64,000 bases of DNA from Cyclina sinensis (taxonomy: Eukaryota; Mollusca; Bivalvia; Venerida; Veneridae): NCBI GenBank assembly GCA_012932295.1, contig JAAONU010000019.1, positions 27,656,913 to 27,720,912 of the forward strand, read 5' to 3'. Under the pieces are notes generated by a model that saw nothing but the letters and a program-made list of their open reading frames with translations, searched no databases and was not told the DNA's origin. Below, piece by piece: positions 1 to 11,156 of this stretch (positions are counted from its first letter, which is position 1; every line of letters begins with the position of its first letter). Made by a program: the position numbers and the translations under genes.

Positions 1-290
1 TAAGGCTCAGGGCCGTGTGGTTTCAGACAAGAAGATTTTCATTTTTTTTCTTTCTGTTGAAACGCATCCAGAGTTCTTGATGGAATTCAATTCTTTGAAT
101 AATTTTTATAGAGCTTCAAGCAAGGAATATCCCAGGCATATTTCGTCAAAGTTGTCTCAGAGGTATAGGAGGAGAAGTCGTCCAAGTAAAATTGTTGACG
201 ACGCACACCGCACGACGCACTTCGACGGACGCCGGACAATCAATGATCCCAAAAGCTCACCCTTGAGCATTTCGTGCTCAGATGAGCTAG
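1..290 (+). repeat. 3' end of a bivalve interspersed repeat (GTGGTTTCAGACAAGAAG..GATGAGCTA family)
   Basis: The block opens with GTGTGGTTTCAGACAAGAAG, runs through an AGAGTTCTTGATGGAATTCA stretch, then a GACGACG/GACGGACGCCGGAC run, and closes with AAAGCTCACCCTTGAGCATT and CAGATGAGCTA. The same ordered landmarks recur at about 9750-9992 in this window. I recognise the order as a very common repeat of bivalve genomes; that is recalled knowledge, not a search. The 137-codon open frame across it is an accident of the repeat. Its 5' part lies outside the window. Confidence 0.7.
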
Positions 291-847
291 TAACCTACAA
301 AACAACAAACTTTTTCAGCAATCAATGTCAAGTTAACCCCAAAACATTTTTATGCATAGTGGCCAACGTTAAATTAAATAAAATATACTTTAACAATGTA
401 CAGCTTACATATCTGCAAAAAGAGGCATAATATACACAAATTCTACTTCTACACGAACAGATAAAGAACTCACAAATATTGCAATACTAGCTGCGCTTCT
501 TTTCTATTTCACCACCAGTACATCTTTCACACGTGACTGTGAGACTGTAAATTAAATAATTCTCGGTCCAAAGCATGAAAAGGTGTGACAATTAAATCCT
601 GTTGGAAGAAAAGATGTTTACCAATACCGTCATTTCAAGTGTATTGAAATCACAAGAGGCTTCATCAAAATTCAAAACAACAATGACAAAAATTTTCAAA
701 ATCAAAATAAAGAATTCAGACAAAAATGTGCATACCAAACCAAATTAATTAATCACTGACACTGACAACTGTTAAAAAAAGAAGAGGCAAATTGACAGCT
801 CGGACTTCTCGTTAAAGGTGAAAAACAGTTTTTTTTCTCCCTCTTTT

Positions 848-1140
848 TGAATTTATTCACCGTCGGTACCGGTTGCCCATAGGTTCAACGTCTTCTGCAA
901 AGATTATTTTATTTACAATGTGGGGATAGTGCAAGATACAGGAAGCATCCATTTCCTTAAACACCCCTGGTCCCTTTCCGTGCTCAGATTTTAGCACTAA
1001 CTCATGAGGCCAGGTGTGAACGTTTCATCCGAAAAACAATTAGTTATGATGTGTAGGAGTGGGGTGGGGGCGCCTCGGGGAGTGGGGTTTGCAGGTTGAC
1101 ATTGCGACCCCTAAATTGCCATGGCGTTTCCACTGGATCA
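848..1140 (-). mobile_element. tRNA-derived SINE (family A, copy 1)
   Basis: This copy shares ordered blocks with copies at 37990-38298 and 50206-50490: CGTCGGTACC, then GATAGTGCAAGATACAG.AAGCATC, then ACGTTTCATCCGAAA..CAATTAGT. The right end reads CCACTGGATCA. In the cleaner copy at 38 kb the reverse complement of that end is a tRNA-like head with A and B boxes, so the element lies on the minus strand. This copy is diverged, with a G-rich replacement around 1058-1090. The same insertion is present at the matching place in the right duplicate, so it predates the duplication. Confidence 0.75.
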
Positions 1141-2384
1141 CTTATCCGCTCTAAAAGGAATGAAATCTCACATTTACTATTTATAAAAGCGCTAAAACCA
1201 ACCAAATAAGCCAGTCAAATCTTGTTTACTCAATCACAGATCAGCATGAACTAAACAAGTATTCGACGTGTCAATGTAAAGGTAAAACCCGTCCATACTG
1301 TATGATATTCAGTCCAGTTATATCTACTGCTTTAAAGAGTCTTCCAATGAAAGCGGGGCATCTGAGGAATATTGCTAAAACATAGCATTTTATTATACTT
1401 TTTCTGCCTTCCCCTTATAACGAGTGTGTGTACTTACAGTACAGACAAACATATACCTATCAGTTATTTAGGTCTTCATAAATTAGTTTGGTGTTCAATG
1501 TATACCATTTATATAAATCAAGACATATTGTTGTCGTTTTTTTTTGTTAAGCTTACGTCATGTAACAATTATGTTCAATCGCTCTTGAAAGCTGTCAATT
1601 CCATCTATAAAAGTTTGTTGGTAGCTAATCAAGTTATTTGTCGTTTGTTCAGCGTCTTTTTTCAAAAAGTATTTTTGTCAAAATCCCAGACCATCTAGCA
1701 GTTCACTAACAACCATACAGGAAATGCATGATTCAATGCACTTAATAACTCCTATCTAGTTGTCAAGAGTTATTAGGTTTAAATAAGTAAAAAAAAGGTT
1801 AAACAAATAACCTTATCTATAACGGTTCTTTATCTAGCAAATAGAACAATTAAGCCGGACCCCAAAAAAACGCAATAAACAGTCCAGTGTCTGAGGTAAA
1901 CTATATGGGAAAGAAATTCAGTACTATGACATTATCTGAAAAGAAACGGCGTGATGAAACCGATTCCTCAAATGCATACTCATAATTACTCTGACTTATT
2001 TTCTCACTTCTGGTACATCCTTTAGCTTTTATTCTGTGCTTTAGATAATTTCAATAGATGTTGACAAGAAAGACTAAGAAAAAAAGACTGCCAAATACTA
2101 CAGTTTTGAAATTGATTTTGATGAGTGGAGTAAAGAGTCATGCACCAATCAGATTAAAATATATTAAAAGTGGATGATTTTGGCGATTGATTGATTGTTT
2201 GCACAGGATTTTGTCTGTTCTTTTTTCTTATCTTCTATTGAAAACACGGGCCATCTTTTCGAAAAAAGTAAATATATTCTCGAAATTTTGTTCAGCGATA
2301 CAGATTTCTTGTTAAGGCGGATTACGTCATTGTATTTATATTAACTTATATGAGTTTTATAAATAAAATCTTTTTTTTTTTCAG

Positions 2385-2434
2385 AACAGTTTTAACTACC
2401 TGATATATTTCCGAAACTGTCAGCATGTAAGAAG
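2385..2434 (+). other. Candidate short exon in the left duplicate
   Basis: A strong polypyrimidine tract and TTTTTTTTTTTCAG precede the block, and AAG|GTACGT follows it. The 50 bp are open in one frame (16 codons). The right duplicate keeps the pyrimidine tract and TTTCAG (exon start near 51947) but has lost about half of the block and the donor. This could be a relic or noncoding exon of a gene carried in the duplication. It is too short to identify, and such signals arise by chance in AT-rich DNA. Confidence 0.25.
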
Positions 2435-4569
2435 GTACGTTTAAATCCTTACATAAAAGACAAATTACAACATTTTTTTCTTAGTGGTTAATGAAATTTA
2501 GTATTTATTTTGACTGATACCTGTTTACTTGTCATATATGCGTTGCATATCTAAATGTTTTTACGCAAGCAGGCGATAATGTTTTCTGTGGTGTATTTAG
2601 TGTAAACTGGTTCCTATACACACGCAATTGCTTCTTGTAAATGCTCAAACTTTAAACAGTACACTGAGACATACTGTCGTCAAGGCATATTTTAATGGTA
2701 AAGGTCATGTTACTTTTGATTGTGATCCAAAAGTCATTTGTGGTTCGTCCCTGCTATTAAGCCGTGTTCCTAGCAAGGCGTAATAGATATATATTTGGCC
2801 AAATCTTCTGGACTGCAAATACACATGGAAATATTTCCCGCTGAAATACTGCTCACTTTAATAAATGAATGCTTGTAAAATTAATTACGGCAGTGTTTCA
2901 GGTATTCTTTACTTCCCTATAACGTACAGTAAAGCTGCTTTTTGATGTTGTTTTCTGGGAGGGTAGGGGTTACATCTTTCTTGTGTACGTGTGTGTGTTC
3001 ATTCAAGAAATCAAACTCTGATGTTTTCTGCTAAAGACACTTCTAACTAGACCACAACACTTTTTATCATTAGATTTTCAAGCTCTTTAACAGAAAAAAA
3101 ATAAACGAGTTCAATTTAAATAAAACAAGGTATCAACACTTGAAATTAACCATGACGTTTCAATGACGTCTTGTTTAAGTAGATCAACTTAATTAAAGCA
3201 GCTATGTATGTTTTACTAACAGTTTTATCACAAGAAATAACAATGATCTACAGATATTGGTTAGATTTAAAATTCAGCTGAAAAACGCTATTAGTGTAAA
3301 TTTTACTAATTAATATATTGTAATGCATTTTATGTTAACACTTAATAAAAAAAACTGTTTCTTAGTGCAAAACATTGACATTATCAAATTAAAACAAAAA
3401 CAACTAAACATAAAGTCCTAGAAAAATCAAATTGAAGCAGATTTGATTATCAAATGAATATAATACTAAGAAAAATGTAAATTTAAACTTCCTGAATCCT
3501 CTTCTTCAAACATTTCACGTTGTATGTAGATATGCACATAAAATGGATATTTAACGCATGTTCCACTTAGCAGCACCTGTTACTTTTTTTAGTATTTCGA
3601 AATTTAAGTTATTTTATTATCCAGTTACATGTATTTCATTATGATCATGTTGTTTTTGTGTTTTCCCCTGGGGGCAATATTCTGAATTTTCGTGTTTTTT
3701 TTTAAATGAAAATACAGGTATATGAAAGCAAAATTATAATATGAAAGGAACATTTCTTATATAGATATTTTACATGTTATTAAAAGCATACAACACTTGA
3801 AATATTAACTTTGTTGACAATTGGTTTAATAGAATTTCTTAAAACTATTCCATAGATTACTTTTAGCTCTTGATGCATTAATGTTGTTCGACCATATTTA
3901 GTCAAAATATAGGACGAAAAATAGTAATTTTCAATGATTTCAGAAAATCATACCAATTTAAATAGAACGGGGCGACAAACTTTCCGTCATGTCGCTTTTT
4001 GAATAGATAACACAGGTGATCCATTTCAAAGTCATATTTTTCCCTGTCAATAACATTTTCAAAATAAAAAAATGCTACACTGCAAAGAAGATTTGTTTCA
4101 ATTAAATCATTACTTGAAGAAGCAGGTTATTTATCTCCCGTGCAAATTAGTTTAAACAAGCAGACAGTTTAAAGTGTTGTATTAAGCATTATGAAAATTC
4201 GACATGGCAGTCTTTGGCAAGAACTCCATGCACCGATCCACTTGTCCCTTAAACTGTAGGCCTATATCCTTGCTGCGCTCCAGTTCTTTTCAGTAATTAC
4301 ACCCAGCTTGATACATTTGTGTTTTTTTATATACAAAGAAGAGGAGATAAAGCATACCGAAGAATACCAGGAAAACAATGTCAAATACGTCTCAAGTTGA
4401 TTCTCATTAAGACAGAAACGTAAAAGAAACTAACCACTTCGCGCACTTCTGCAGTCAACTGTGTAAGCAACAAAACATCTATGCAGCAGACCTGCTCCTG
4501 CCTAGTAACTTAGCTATACTTTACAGCGTCTATAAAATAAACTCAAGAGTATGGTATGTAAAAGGTTGC

Positions 4570-5525
4570 AATTTTCAATTTTACAGTTCAATTCCATATT
4601 TTTCATTTGTATTGTAAAATTAGATTGAATTGTATTGTATATCTTTCATCTTAATAATGTGTTTATTTGTATTCAATGTTTTTTACATTTGATAATATTC
4701 ATTACTATTCACTAAGTGAACGTCAGTTCGTGTAGTGAACGTCATATTTGTATTATATAATTGTCTATTTGTATTGTACTATCCTCACTGGTATTATATA
4801 TTTTATAATCAAAATTACATTTTTTTATTCAATTGCTGATTCATTACTATTCAGTCCTGCGAAATGTTCATTATTTATATGGAATGGCTAACATTTCTGC
4901 AAATTTTCTTTAGAAAAATTCCAAACATTAGTGCAGGAATCTGCTTTTCAATCTTACACGCGTATACGTAGCAGAAACGAAATATCAAACTTTCTAAAGA
5001 AACCACCGTCCAGAAGCACATATTTCAACACTGACCGAAGCACATATTTCATCATTTTTGCACTGTTTCAACTCAATATGTTAACAATGGGTCGGCTCTT
5101 GAATATATAATGGTTACACTGAGTGCATTCAAAATTATTTGTAACAAAATCAAAAAATTCCAGAACGCAATTATAAAATATAAATCTAAAAGCGTACAAT
5201 ACATAATTATGAGTTCAGTATTGAATAGCAATGAATAAAATATTGAATAGAACTGGATCTTATTTTTTTAAAAACAATATAAAAAGATGAAATGCTAATA
5301 GGAGTTTTACAATACAAATAAATTAGTATAAATAAAAAATACGAGGTAAAGAATACAAAGTTGCAGTATTGAATAGAAATGAAAATTATCAAATATAAAT
5401 GTAAAATTGAACAAAAATGAAAACATTGTTAAATACTAATGAAAACTATACAGTGCAGATTTGCCTAATTTTACAATACAAATAAAACAATATGTAATAC
5501 AAAAAAATAAGTAAACATTGAATAT
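4570..5525. repeat. Degenerate fold-back inverted repeat, AT-rich arms
   Basis: The left arm (about 4570-4860) and right arm (about 5195-5525) are inverted relatives. TTTGTATTGTAAAATTAG near 4608 recurs as CTAATTTTACAATACAAA near 5466, and CATTACTATTCA recurs as TGAATAGCAATG. The arms are rich in TTTGTATTGTA and TATTCAATG motifs and enclose about 330 bp. The right duplicate (about 54340-54620) keeps only the left arm; the second arm is not visible there. This suggests either gain of an inverted arm on the left or its loss on the right. Family unknown. Confidence 0.55.
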
Positions 5526-5887
5526 TGCAACATTTCACACGCAATACTATTAGCTTTATTAGCTTTTTGTTAAGGTTTGGATACACTCGACAGTGTCTCA
5601 AAAACATTTTCAAGGGACAATGTGTTTAACCAAAACGTTGATGTTGTTGTTGTTTTCCATGTGGAACCAGTTAGCAAAACTCTTGAGTACATTATAATTA
5701 AATAATTGTCTCTATGCTTATTAATAAAAATGTGCATTTTAAAATGACATTTTCTTAATTTTGAAAAACTGTCGAATTTCAGAATGTTGTCATGGTGTTA
5801 GGACAAAGTGTGATACATCTCCAGCCTTTAATTAAGATATATTTTCATTGCATAAGTGGTGTCAAATTATGTTGATTATTTTTGTTT

Positions 5888-7170
5888 ATATACTGCTCAA
5901 ATTAATTAAAGGAGCGCCCATATAATCTATAAAATACCATACGCGTTGAGTAGATTTATTAATATATCTTTTACAGAAATAACAAAATCGTTCTTTTTAC
6001 AAAAACAAATCGGGATTTTCTTCGCCAACAGGCACAATCCTGAACAGAGACAGTGTCCAGGATTATGAAGACTATCAAATTAACTTTGAAATGGTGGCCT
6101 TAAAGGAGAACAAGCAATGTCTGTAAAAGCAGACTCAGGCCTGGAAACGTTTCATAGTCAGTGTCAGTAATGAGTGTATCCCCCTCGGGCGTTTAGGCAC
6201 TATCTGCAACGTCTGGGCATGTTCCTGATGACACGTCTGATCATATCCTGTGGTATGGCATCCCATTCTGCTACAAGAGCATGAGAAAGCTCACGGACGC
6301 TCTGCACATGGTTTGGACGCGAAGGAAGTCAACGAGAAAGCATGTCCCAGACATGCTCTAAAGGGTTAAGATCGAGAGACCTCGCTGGCCAGTCTATGAC
6401 CTCAATGCCTTCATCATCAAAGAAGTTCCGGACGATTCTTGCAGTGTGTGCTCGAGCAGTATCTTGCACTAAACGAAATGTTTTACCTATTGCACCAGCA
6501 TATGGCCTAACAATTGGTTCTAGGATCTCGTCCCGATATCTCAGGGCTGTCAGTCTACCTCCTGGAATCACATAAAGGTGTGTGCGCCCGTCAATGGATA
6601 TCCCTGCACACCATAACTGACCCACCGCTAAACATGTCATATGGAATAATTTTACATTCCGCATACCTCTATCCTCGGCGACGCCATACCCTCATACGCC
6701 TGTCACAGGTCGAAACATGGTAGCGGCTCTCGTCTGTGAAGAGTACGGATCGCCAGTGGCGCAGTTGCACAGTAAGGTGTTCCTGGGCAAATTCTAAGCG
6801 AGCTGTCCGGTGAGCTACGGTCAGAATTGGTACTCTGGCAGGTCTTCGAGCATCTTGAGTCAATTTCAATGCCAGTGGCAGTACACTGACGATTTCTGAG
6901 GGCCAAAGTTCTCAGATATCGGTCCTGACGATGTGTTGTAATGCGGTGACGACCTTGCCTAGGTCTTCTTGTGAATTCTCCAGTCTCCTGATAACGACCT
7001 AGCGTCAAGAACAGTTGCCACCTCACGTTGCGTTAATCCATTTTCGATCATCTGCTACGCCCGAGCAACATCAGTAGTTTCTAAATGATGTCGCACACCC
7101 TGGACGGTTGTCAAAAGAGCAGATACAGTAAAAAGTTGCACTAAAACATTCATTTTGTCAAATGTGCTAT
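5888..7170 (-). mobile_element. Decayed Tc1/mariner-type transposon
   Basis: A TA-flanked end TATACTGCTCAAATTAATTAAAGG at about 5886-5909 resembles Tc1-like terminal repeats. It is followed, on the minus strand, by a broken transposase reading from about 7050 down to 6329. I do not see the matching right-hand terminal repeat; similarity to the right duplicate resumes near 7505, so the right boundary is uncertain. The right duplicate lacks any transposase, so insertion probably followed the duplication. Confidence 0.75.
6329..7056 (-). pseudogene. Tc1/mariner transposase pseudogene
   Basis: In the family, this enzyme cuts and pastes the element using a DDE RNase H-fold catalytic domain and an N-terminal helix-turn-helix DNA-binding domain. 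Visible on the minus strand, in order: an HTH-like piece containing ENGLTQREVATVLD (about 7000-7050); RYQETGEFTRRPRQGRHRIT with ALRNRQ (6850-6990); LFTDESRYH carrying the first Asp (about 6720-6750); ISIDGRTHLYVIPGG; QDTARAHTARI carrying the second Asp; and DLNPLEHVWD carrying the Glu (about 6340-6370). The pieces lie in different frames with intervening stops, so the gene cannot make a full protein. The conserved Asn-Ala-Arg-Pro-His of the family reads Thr-Ala-Arg-Ala-His here. Confidence 0.9.
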
Positions 7171-8699
7171 CGTGAACGAGCTGTACACATGCAAAAGTCT
7201 AAATCTTATTCGGGGGTTACACAACAAAAGGAAAAACAAAATACATGTACCCATGCTTTATAAATTTAATGTAAAGTGCACGGGTTTCTCGAGGATATTG
7301 ACCGTCGATACCTACAAACGAAATTTGCTTCGAATATCAAGCATGGTTGGCAATTTACGCTTTTTTTGGTCAAATAGAAGTCTGTACATGTGGCGACTAC
7401 TGAAGATATGTTTTGAATAAAACATAATTATATTGATGCGATATAGAGCATCTTTCAGATCTGTTTGGTCTTCAATTTGGTGTCCAATTGCAGAAAGCTG
7501 TCGAAAGTTAATGTCATACGTAAGCAGTTATAAAACAGGTTTTTTTTTCTTAAGTTCAGTTATGAATTATCAGTTGATATGTACTAGAAATATATATTTG
7601 GAATTTGGGTTTATTTTGTTTTCAACTTTAATGATATAGATCCACAGTTTTAATGAGAAGATATGCACAAAATGAACAAAACTTTATTCAGTTTAATGAC
7701 TATACATGAGCATAACAGCTCACACTATTTAAACTTCACTTGAAAAGATAAAGAGATTCAGTTGCATTGACTCATGAAGCTGCTTTAAGGTAAAAGGAGG
7801 TCATGACTCGTTTATTATCGTTGAAGTTTCATCCAAATTATAGATATTACACTGTTTCAAACCCAAGGACAGAAGGAAAACATACTAATAAAACGAAGCA
7901 TGCTCACCTTGTCACATTTGCCTAGGAACAGTTCGCACAAATGTTAAACGTGTGTATAAAGTTTGCAGTGTTTCCCCGTTTGAAAAGAAGGCCGGTTCGA
8001 TCCTTTTGTTTTTTTATTCTGTTATCTGTCTGCTAAATGAAAACAATGACTTTTTTTAAATTCCGACCTGGTATTTGAATAAACACTCTCTAGCAAGGCA
8101 CGGGAAATCAATTTCAGTCAAATAAAATTGCGAAAACAGTGGTTTCTCTTATCTGCCGTCAATACTGATTTACAAGTTAGACATCGAAGTTGTCTGGCGT
8201 ATTAAGCAGGTTAGCAGATATATTTGTGTGGTTTCACTGAGCACACACTCTTGTTAGTTTCTAGTATTAGCTCATCAAATATTCTTATCATGACAACAGG
8301 TCTTATATATACACAGACCTTTATCAAGGCCTGTGTTTAGAATTAAGAAAATGTACAAAAACTGAGATGTCTAAAATTGGTAATTGCACACTTTTGCTGT
8401 CAAGTAATTAAGTAAACGAAAGTGGCTAGATTAAGTCTATTACACAACCTCAAAAAAAGATGTCATGTATCAACGGCATCTTTATTTCTCTGTAATATGC
8501 ATATGTCAATAATGAACTAGGTTGTGGTTATATAATTCTGAATAAAACAGATAAATATGCATATGTTCGTAGATACAATACACTTTATGAAATTAAGAAT
8601 AATGAATGAAACGTCTTGCTTTTTAAACATAATATAACAAATAGGTAATTATTACTTCATAGCCTGTAGAAATCGTTACCACTAAACCATTATTGACCT

Positions 8700-9410
8700 A
8701 CGTGTTTCGAAGCATTTTTATGCCCTTAGTCTTGCCCGCGCTTCAACTCAAAAACCGCTGATTGGATTTAATGACGCCTTCACAAAAGTGATTGCGATGA
8801 TACCTAGTTGTGCATTTCAGTTGGATGTTTTATTTGGATTAAAACTTCCTGAAATATGGCCCTTTGAATTTTTCACACTTAATTTTTGTCGGGGACATAA
8901 CTAAAAAGTATTGGAGATATCAACATGAAACTTTAAAGATAGATAGATCCCATTAAGTAAAAGTGCACTGTTTAAGAAGCATAACTCTTTTTACCATAAT
9001 TTGGGATTTATTGCTCCTTAAATGTTTCATTCTTAATTTTTGTTCGGGCATAACTCAAAAAGCATTGGAGATATCAACTTGAAACTTCACTGATAAACAG
9101 ATCTCACTAAGGAGAAGTGAAGTACTTAAGAAACATAACTCTTTGTTGCAGAATGTTGGAGCTGTTGGGTTTTGTTTGTCCGGGGCGTAACAAAAAAACG
9201 TTTAAGGTATCAACTTTAAACTGCATAGATAAATAGATGTAATTGAGAAGAAGTGCAGTACGAAAGAAACATAACTCTTTTTTGCATAATTTTGTAATTA
9301 TTGCTCTTTTTAATTTTTCATACTTTATTTTTGTCCAAGGCATAAAGTAACTTGTTCCTATATACATCAATGCCCTACTGAAATAGCGGCATGCGTGGGT
9401 ATTGGCGCCA
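8700..9410 (+). repeat. Bivalve tandem-core repeat (TTATGCCC / GGCATAACTC family)
   Basis: The block opens with TTTTATGCCCTTAGTCTTG and CTTCAACTCAAAAACCGCTG, matching the repeat at 42684-42905. It then carries at least four diverged units of about 145-155 bp. Each unit has TTTTTGTC.GGGCATAAC, AAAAAG.ATTGGAGATATCAAC, GAAACTT and AAGAA.CATAACTCTTT; unit starts are near 8885, 9040, 9175 and 9332. The minus-strand open frame at 9107-9370 lies inside these units and is not a gene. Confidence 0.7.
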
Positions 9411-9640
9411 GTACAGTGAAAATTCTAGTTTCCATAGACTGAATTTTTTTTGCACAAATGATCAAGGTAACATCAAGTTATAAACTATCATGTCTGTGAC
9501 CATTGCCTTGTTTCGGGGGGCATTCGTGTCTGTGACACATTTTTTTGTTTAATTCTCTTCTTAACAAAATGATAAAGACTAACTGTATTTTTTTCTGAAT
9601 TCCGTATTAGTTTTCCCTTAATAAGCGTATGTTAAATCAA
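9411..9640 (+). repeat. Terminal piece of a repeat (ACTATCATGTCTGTGACC..TTTCGGGGGGCATTCGTGTC)
   Basis: The stretch ACTATCATGTCTGTGACCAT, GCCTTGTTTCGGGGGGCATT, CGTGTCTGTGACAC is a block I associate with the end of a common bivalve interspersed repeat. No coding potential is seen. Confidence 0.45.
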
Positions 9641-9995
9641 ACGACAGCCGCAACGAGCCGCTTATGACCCAAGGGGCATAATTTATAGAAATTGGTAGAA
9701 GAACTCTTGGTTAACATGTTTGCCAAATAACCTAGCTCTAGGCAAGGCTTTGTGGTTTCAGACAAAAACAAATCATTTTTCCCTTTCTGTTGCCACGTCA
9801 AACAGAGTTATTGATGGTATTCAACAATTTTACTAAATTTGAGCTTTATGCAAGAAACATCCCCGTCAAGTTTTCATTTTGTTCTGGTTGATTTGGAGAA
9901 GAATTTGTTTAAAAGCCACACGTTGAAAACGAACGACATACACCACATCATCGTAATATCTCACCCTTGAGCATTTTGTGTTCAGGTGAGCTAAA
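9641..9995 (+). repeat. Second copy of the GTGGTTTCAGACA..GGTGAGCTA bivalve repeat
   Basis: Landmarks in order: GACCCAAGGGGCATAATTTA, GGCAAGGCTTTGTGGTTTCA, TTGCCACGTCAAACAGAGTT, CTCACCCTTGAGCATTTTGT and CAGGTGAGCTA. The last three pair with 1-290 of this window. This copy extends further 5' than the first and lacks a clear GACGGACG run. Confidence 0.7.
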
Positions 9996-10009
9996 AATGC
10001 AAGTCAGAA

Positions 10010-11156
10010 ATCAATTGAGAAAACATTTTTACATGTATAATATCAACAAAATTCCTTAAATACAGTTAGATTTATCCTCTGGGCTGGCATTATAGAATAT
10101 AAGTAAGGGAGATAATCAATATACATGGCAAGGTAGTGTAATGATTCTTAAACACTACACTTCCAGTCGTTGTTTTTAAATATCAAGCAAAAACTTCGAA
10201 CTTTTTTTAAATAATTTTCCGAATGAGCGTAATGAAAAATTATAAAAAAGGAGATAATTAAAATACTGGCAAAATATAGTTATATTTCTTTGATACTTCA
10301 CTTCCTCTATGTGATATAAACTAAATACAATGATCGTTGAAAACTGTAAGAGTTACTCCACGGCAAGGCATTTTAATCTATAATAATTAATGGAGATAAT
10401 AAATAAACATGGTCAGGTAGTGTTGTTGTAGAATTGTTAAACATTGCACTTCTAACATTGTTTTGAATACCAAGCACGTACCTTGAACAACTGTTAAGTT
10501 ATTCTACGAATAAGCGTAATAATCAAGCTAGAGTTATAGTTCTTTCATACTGCACTTCCTATAAAATATAATGCCCTCTATCAACATGATTGTATAATAT
10601 CAACATAATCCCTTTAACACTTTGGAGTTGTACTCAGGATGCATTAAAACAATAAAGGGAGATAATTTAAAAATGAGGCAAGGCAGAGTTATAATTATAT
10701 AACAATGTAATTTATGTATATCCTCTATCAATATCTTTAATATCAACTTAATCCCTGTAAAATTTTAGAGTTATGCCCCGAACAAGCATTATAACATATG
10801 AACAAAAATGGGAAATGACTCAAAAGAAGGCGTAGCTACACGTATAGGTCTTTAGTATTGCACTTTCTGCCACTCTTTCTATTAATGTAATCAATATCAA
10901 CCAAATGCCTCTAACAGCTTTAGACATATGCTCCATACAACAAACTGTACAAATCAGAGAAAATGAGAGAACTAGATAAGGTGAGTTACGGTTCTTGTGC
11001 ACTCAATTTCCTCTATCATTGTATTAAGTGTAAAGTAAACCCAATTCCTTGGTTTTTGAGTTAAACTACAGACAGAATAGACAGACTTACAGACTAACGG
11101 ACTTATGGACAGACGGACAGCCGATCATAAGCTCTCCCTTCGGTGATCATAAAAAT
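10010..11156 (+). repeat. Tandem-core repeat element with GGGAGATAAT units
   Basis: About seven diverged units of roughly 140-150 bp repeat the order: GCATTATA..ATA, AGGGAGATAAT (10112, 10244, 10390, 10655, 10808), GGCAAGGTAG, ACTGCACTTCCT, CTATCA..T..TATCAAC, AATCCCTTTAA. The array ends in ACAGACGGACAGCCGATCAT, AAGCTCTCCCTTCGGTGATC. That terminal block is like the ends of other bivalve tandem-core elements. No coding capacity is seen. Confidence 0.65.

Larger units (their letters stand above)
600..8640 (+). repeat. Segmental duplication, left copy (~8 kb)
   Basis: This stretch aligns collinearly, in the same orientation, with about 49965-58290. Matching landmarks (left/right): CCGTCATTTCAAGTGTAT 629/49990; TTAATGAAATTTAGTATTTA 2488/52028; ACATAAAATGGATATTTAA 3537/53271; TTGTTTCAATTAAATCATTA 4094/53821; TTCATTACTATTCA 4840/54600; GATATGTACTAGAAAT 7577/56998; ATCTGCCGTCAA about 8150/57570. 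Offsets drift between about 49.3 and 49.75 kb, so there are many indels. No open frame is conserved between copies. The left copy holds a Tc1 element at 5.9-7.2 kb with no counterpart on the right, and both copies share the SINE at 0.85-1.14/50.2-50.5 kb. I see no recognisable gene, only one possible exon at 2385. Confidence 0.85.

Noticed and set aside
17..430. 137-codon open frame at the left edge
   Set aside because: It is entirely or mostly within a recognised interspersed repeat whose other copy (9641-9995) does not keep the frame.
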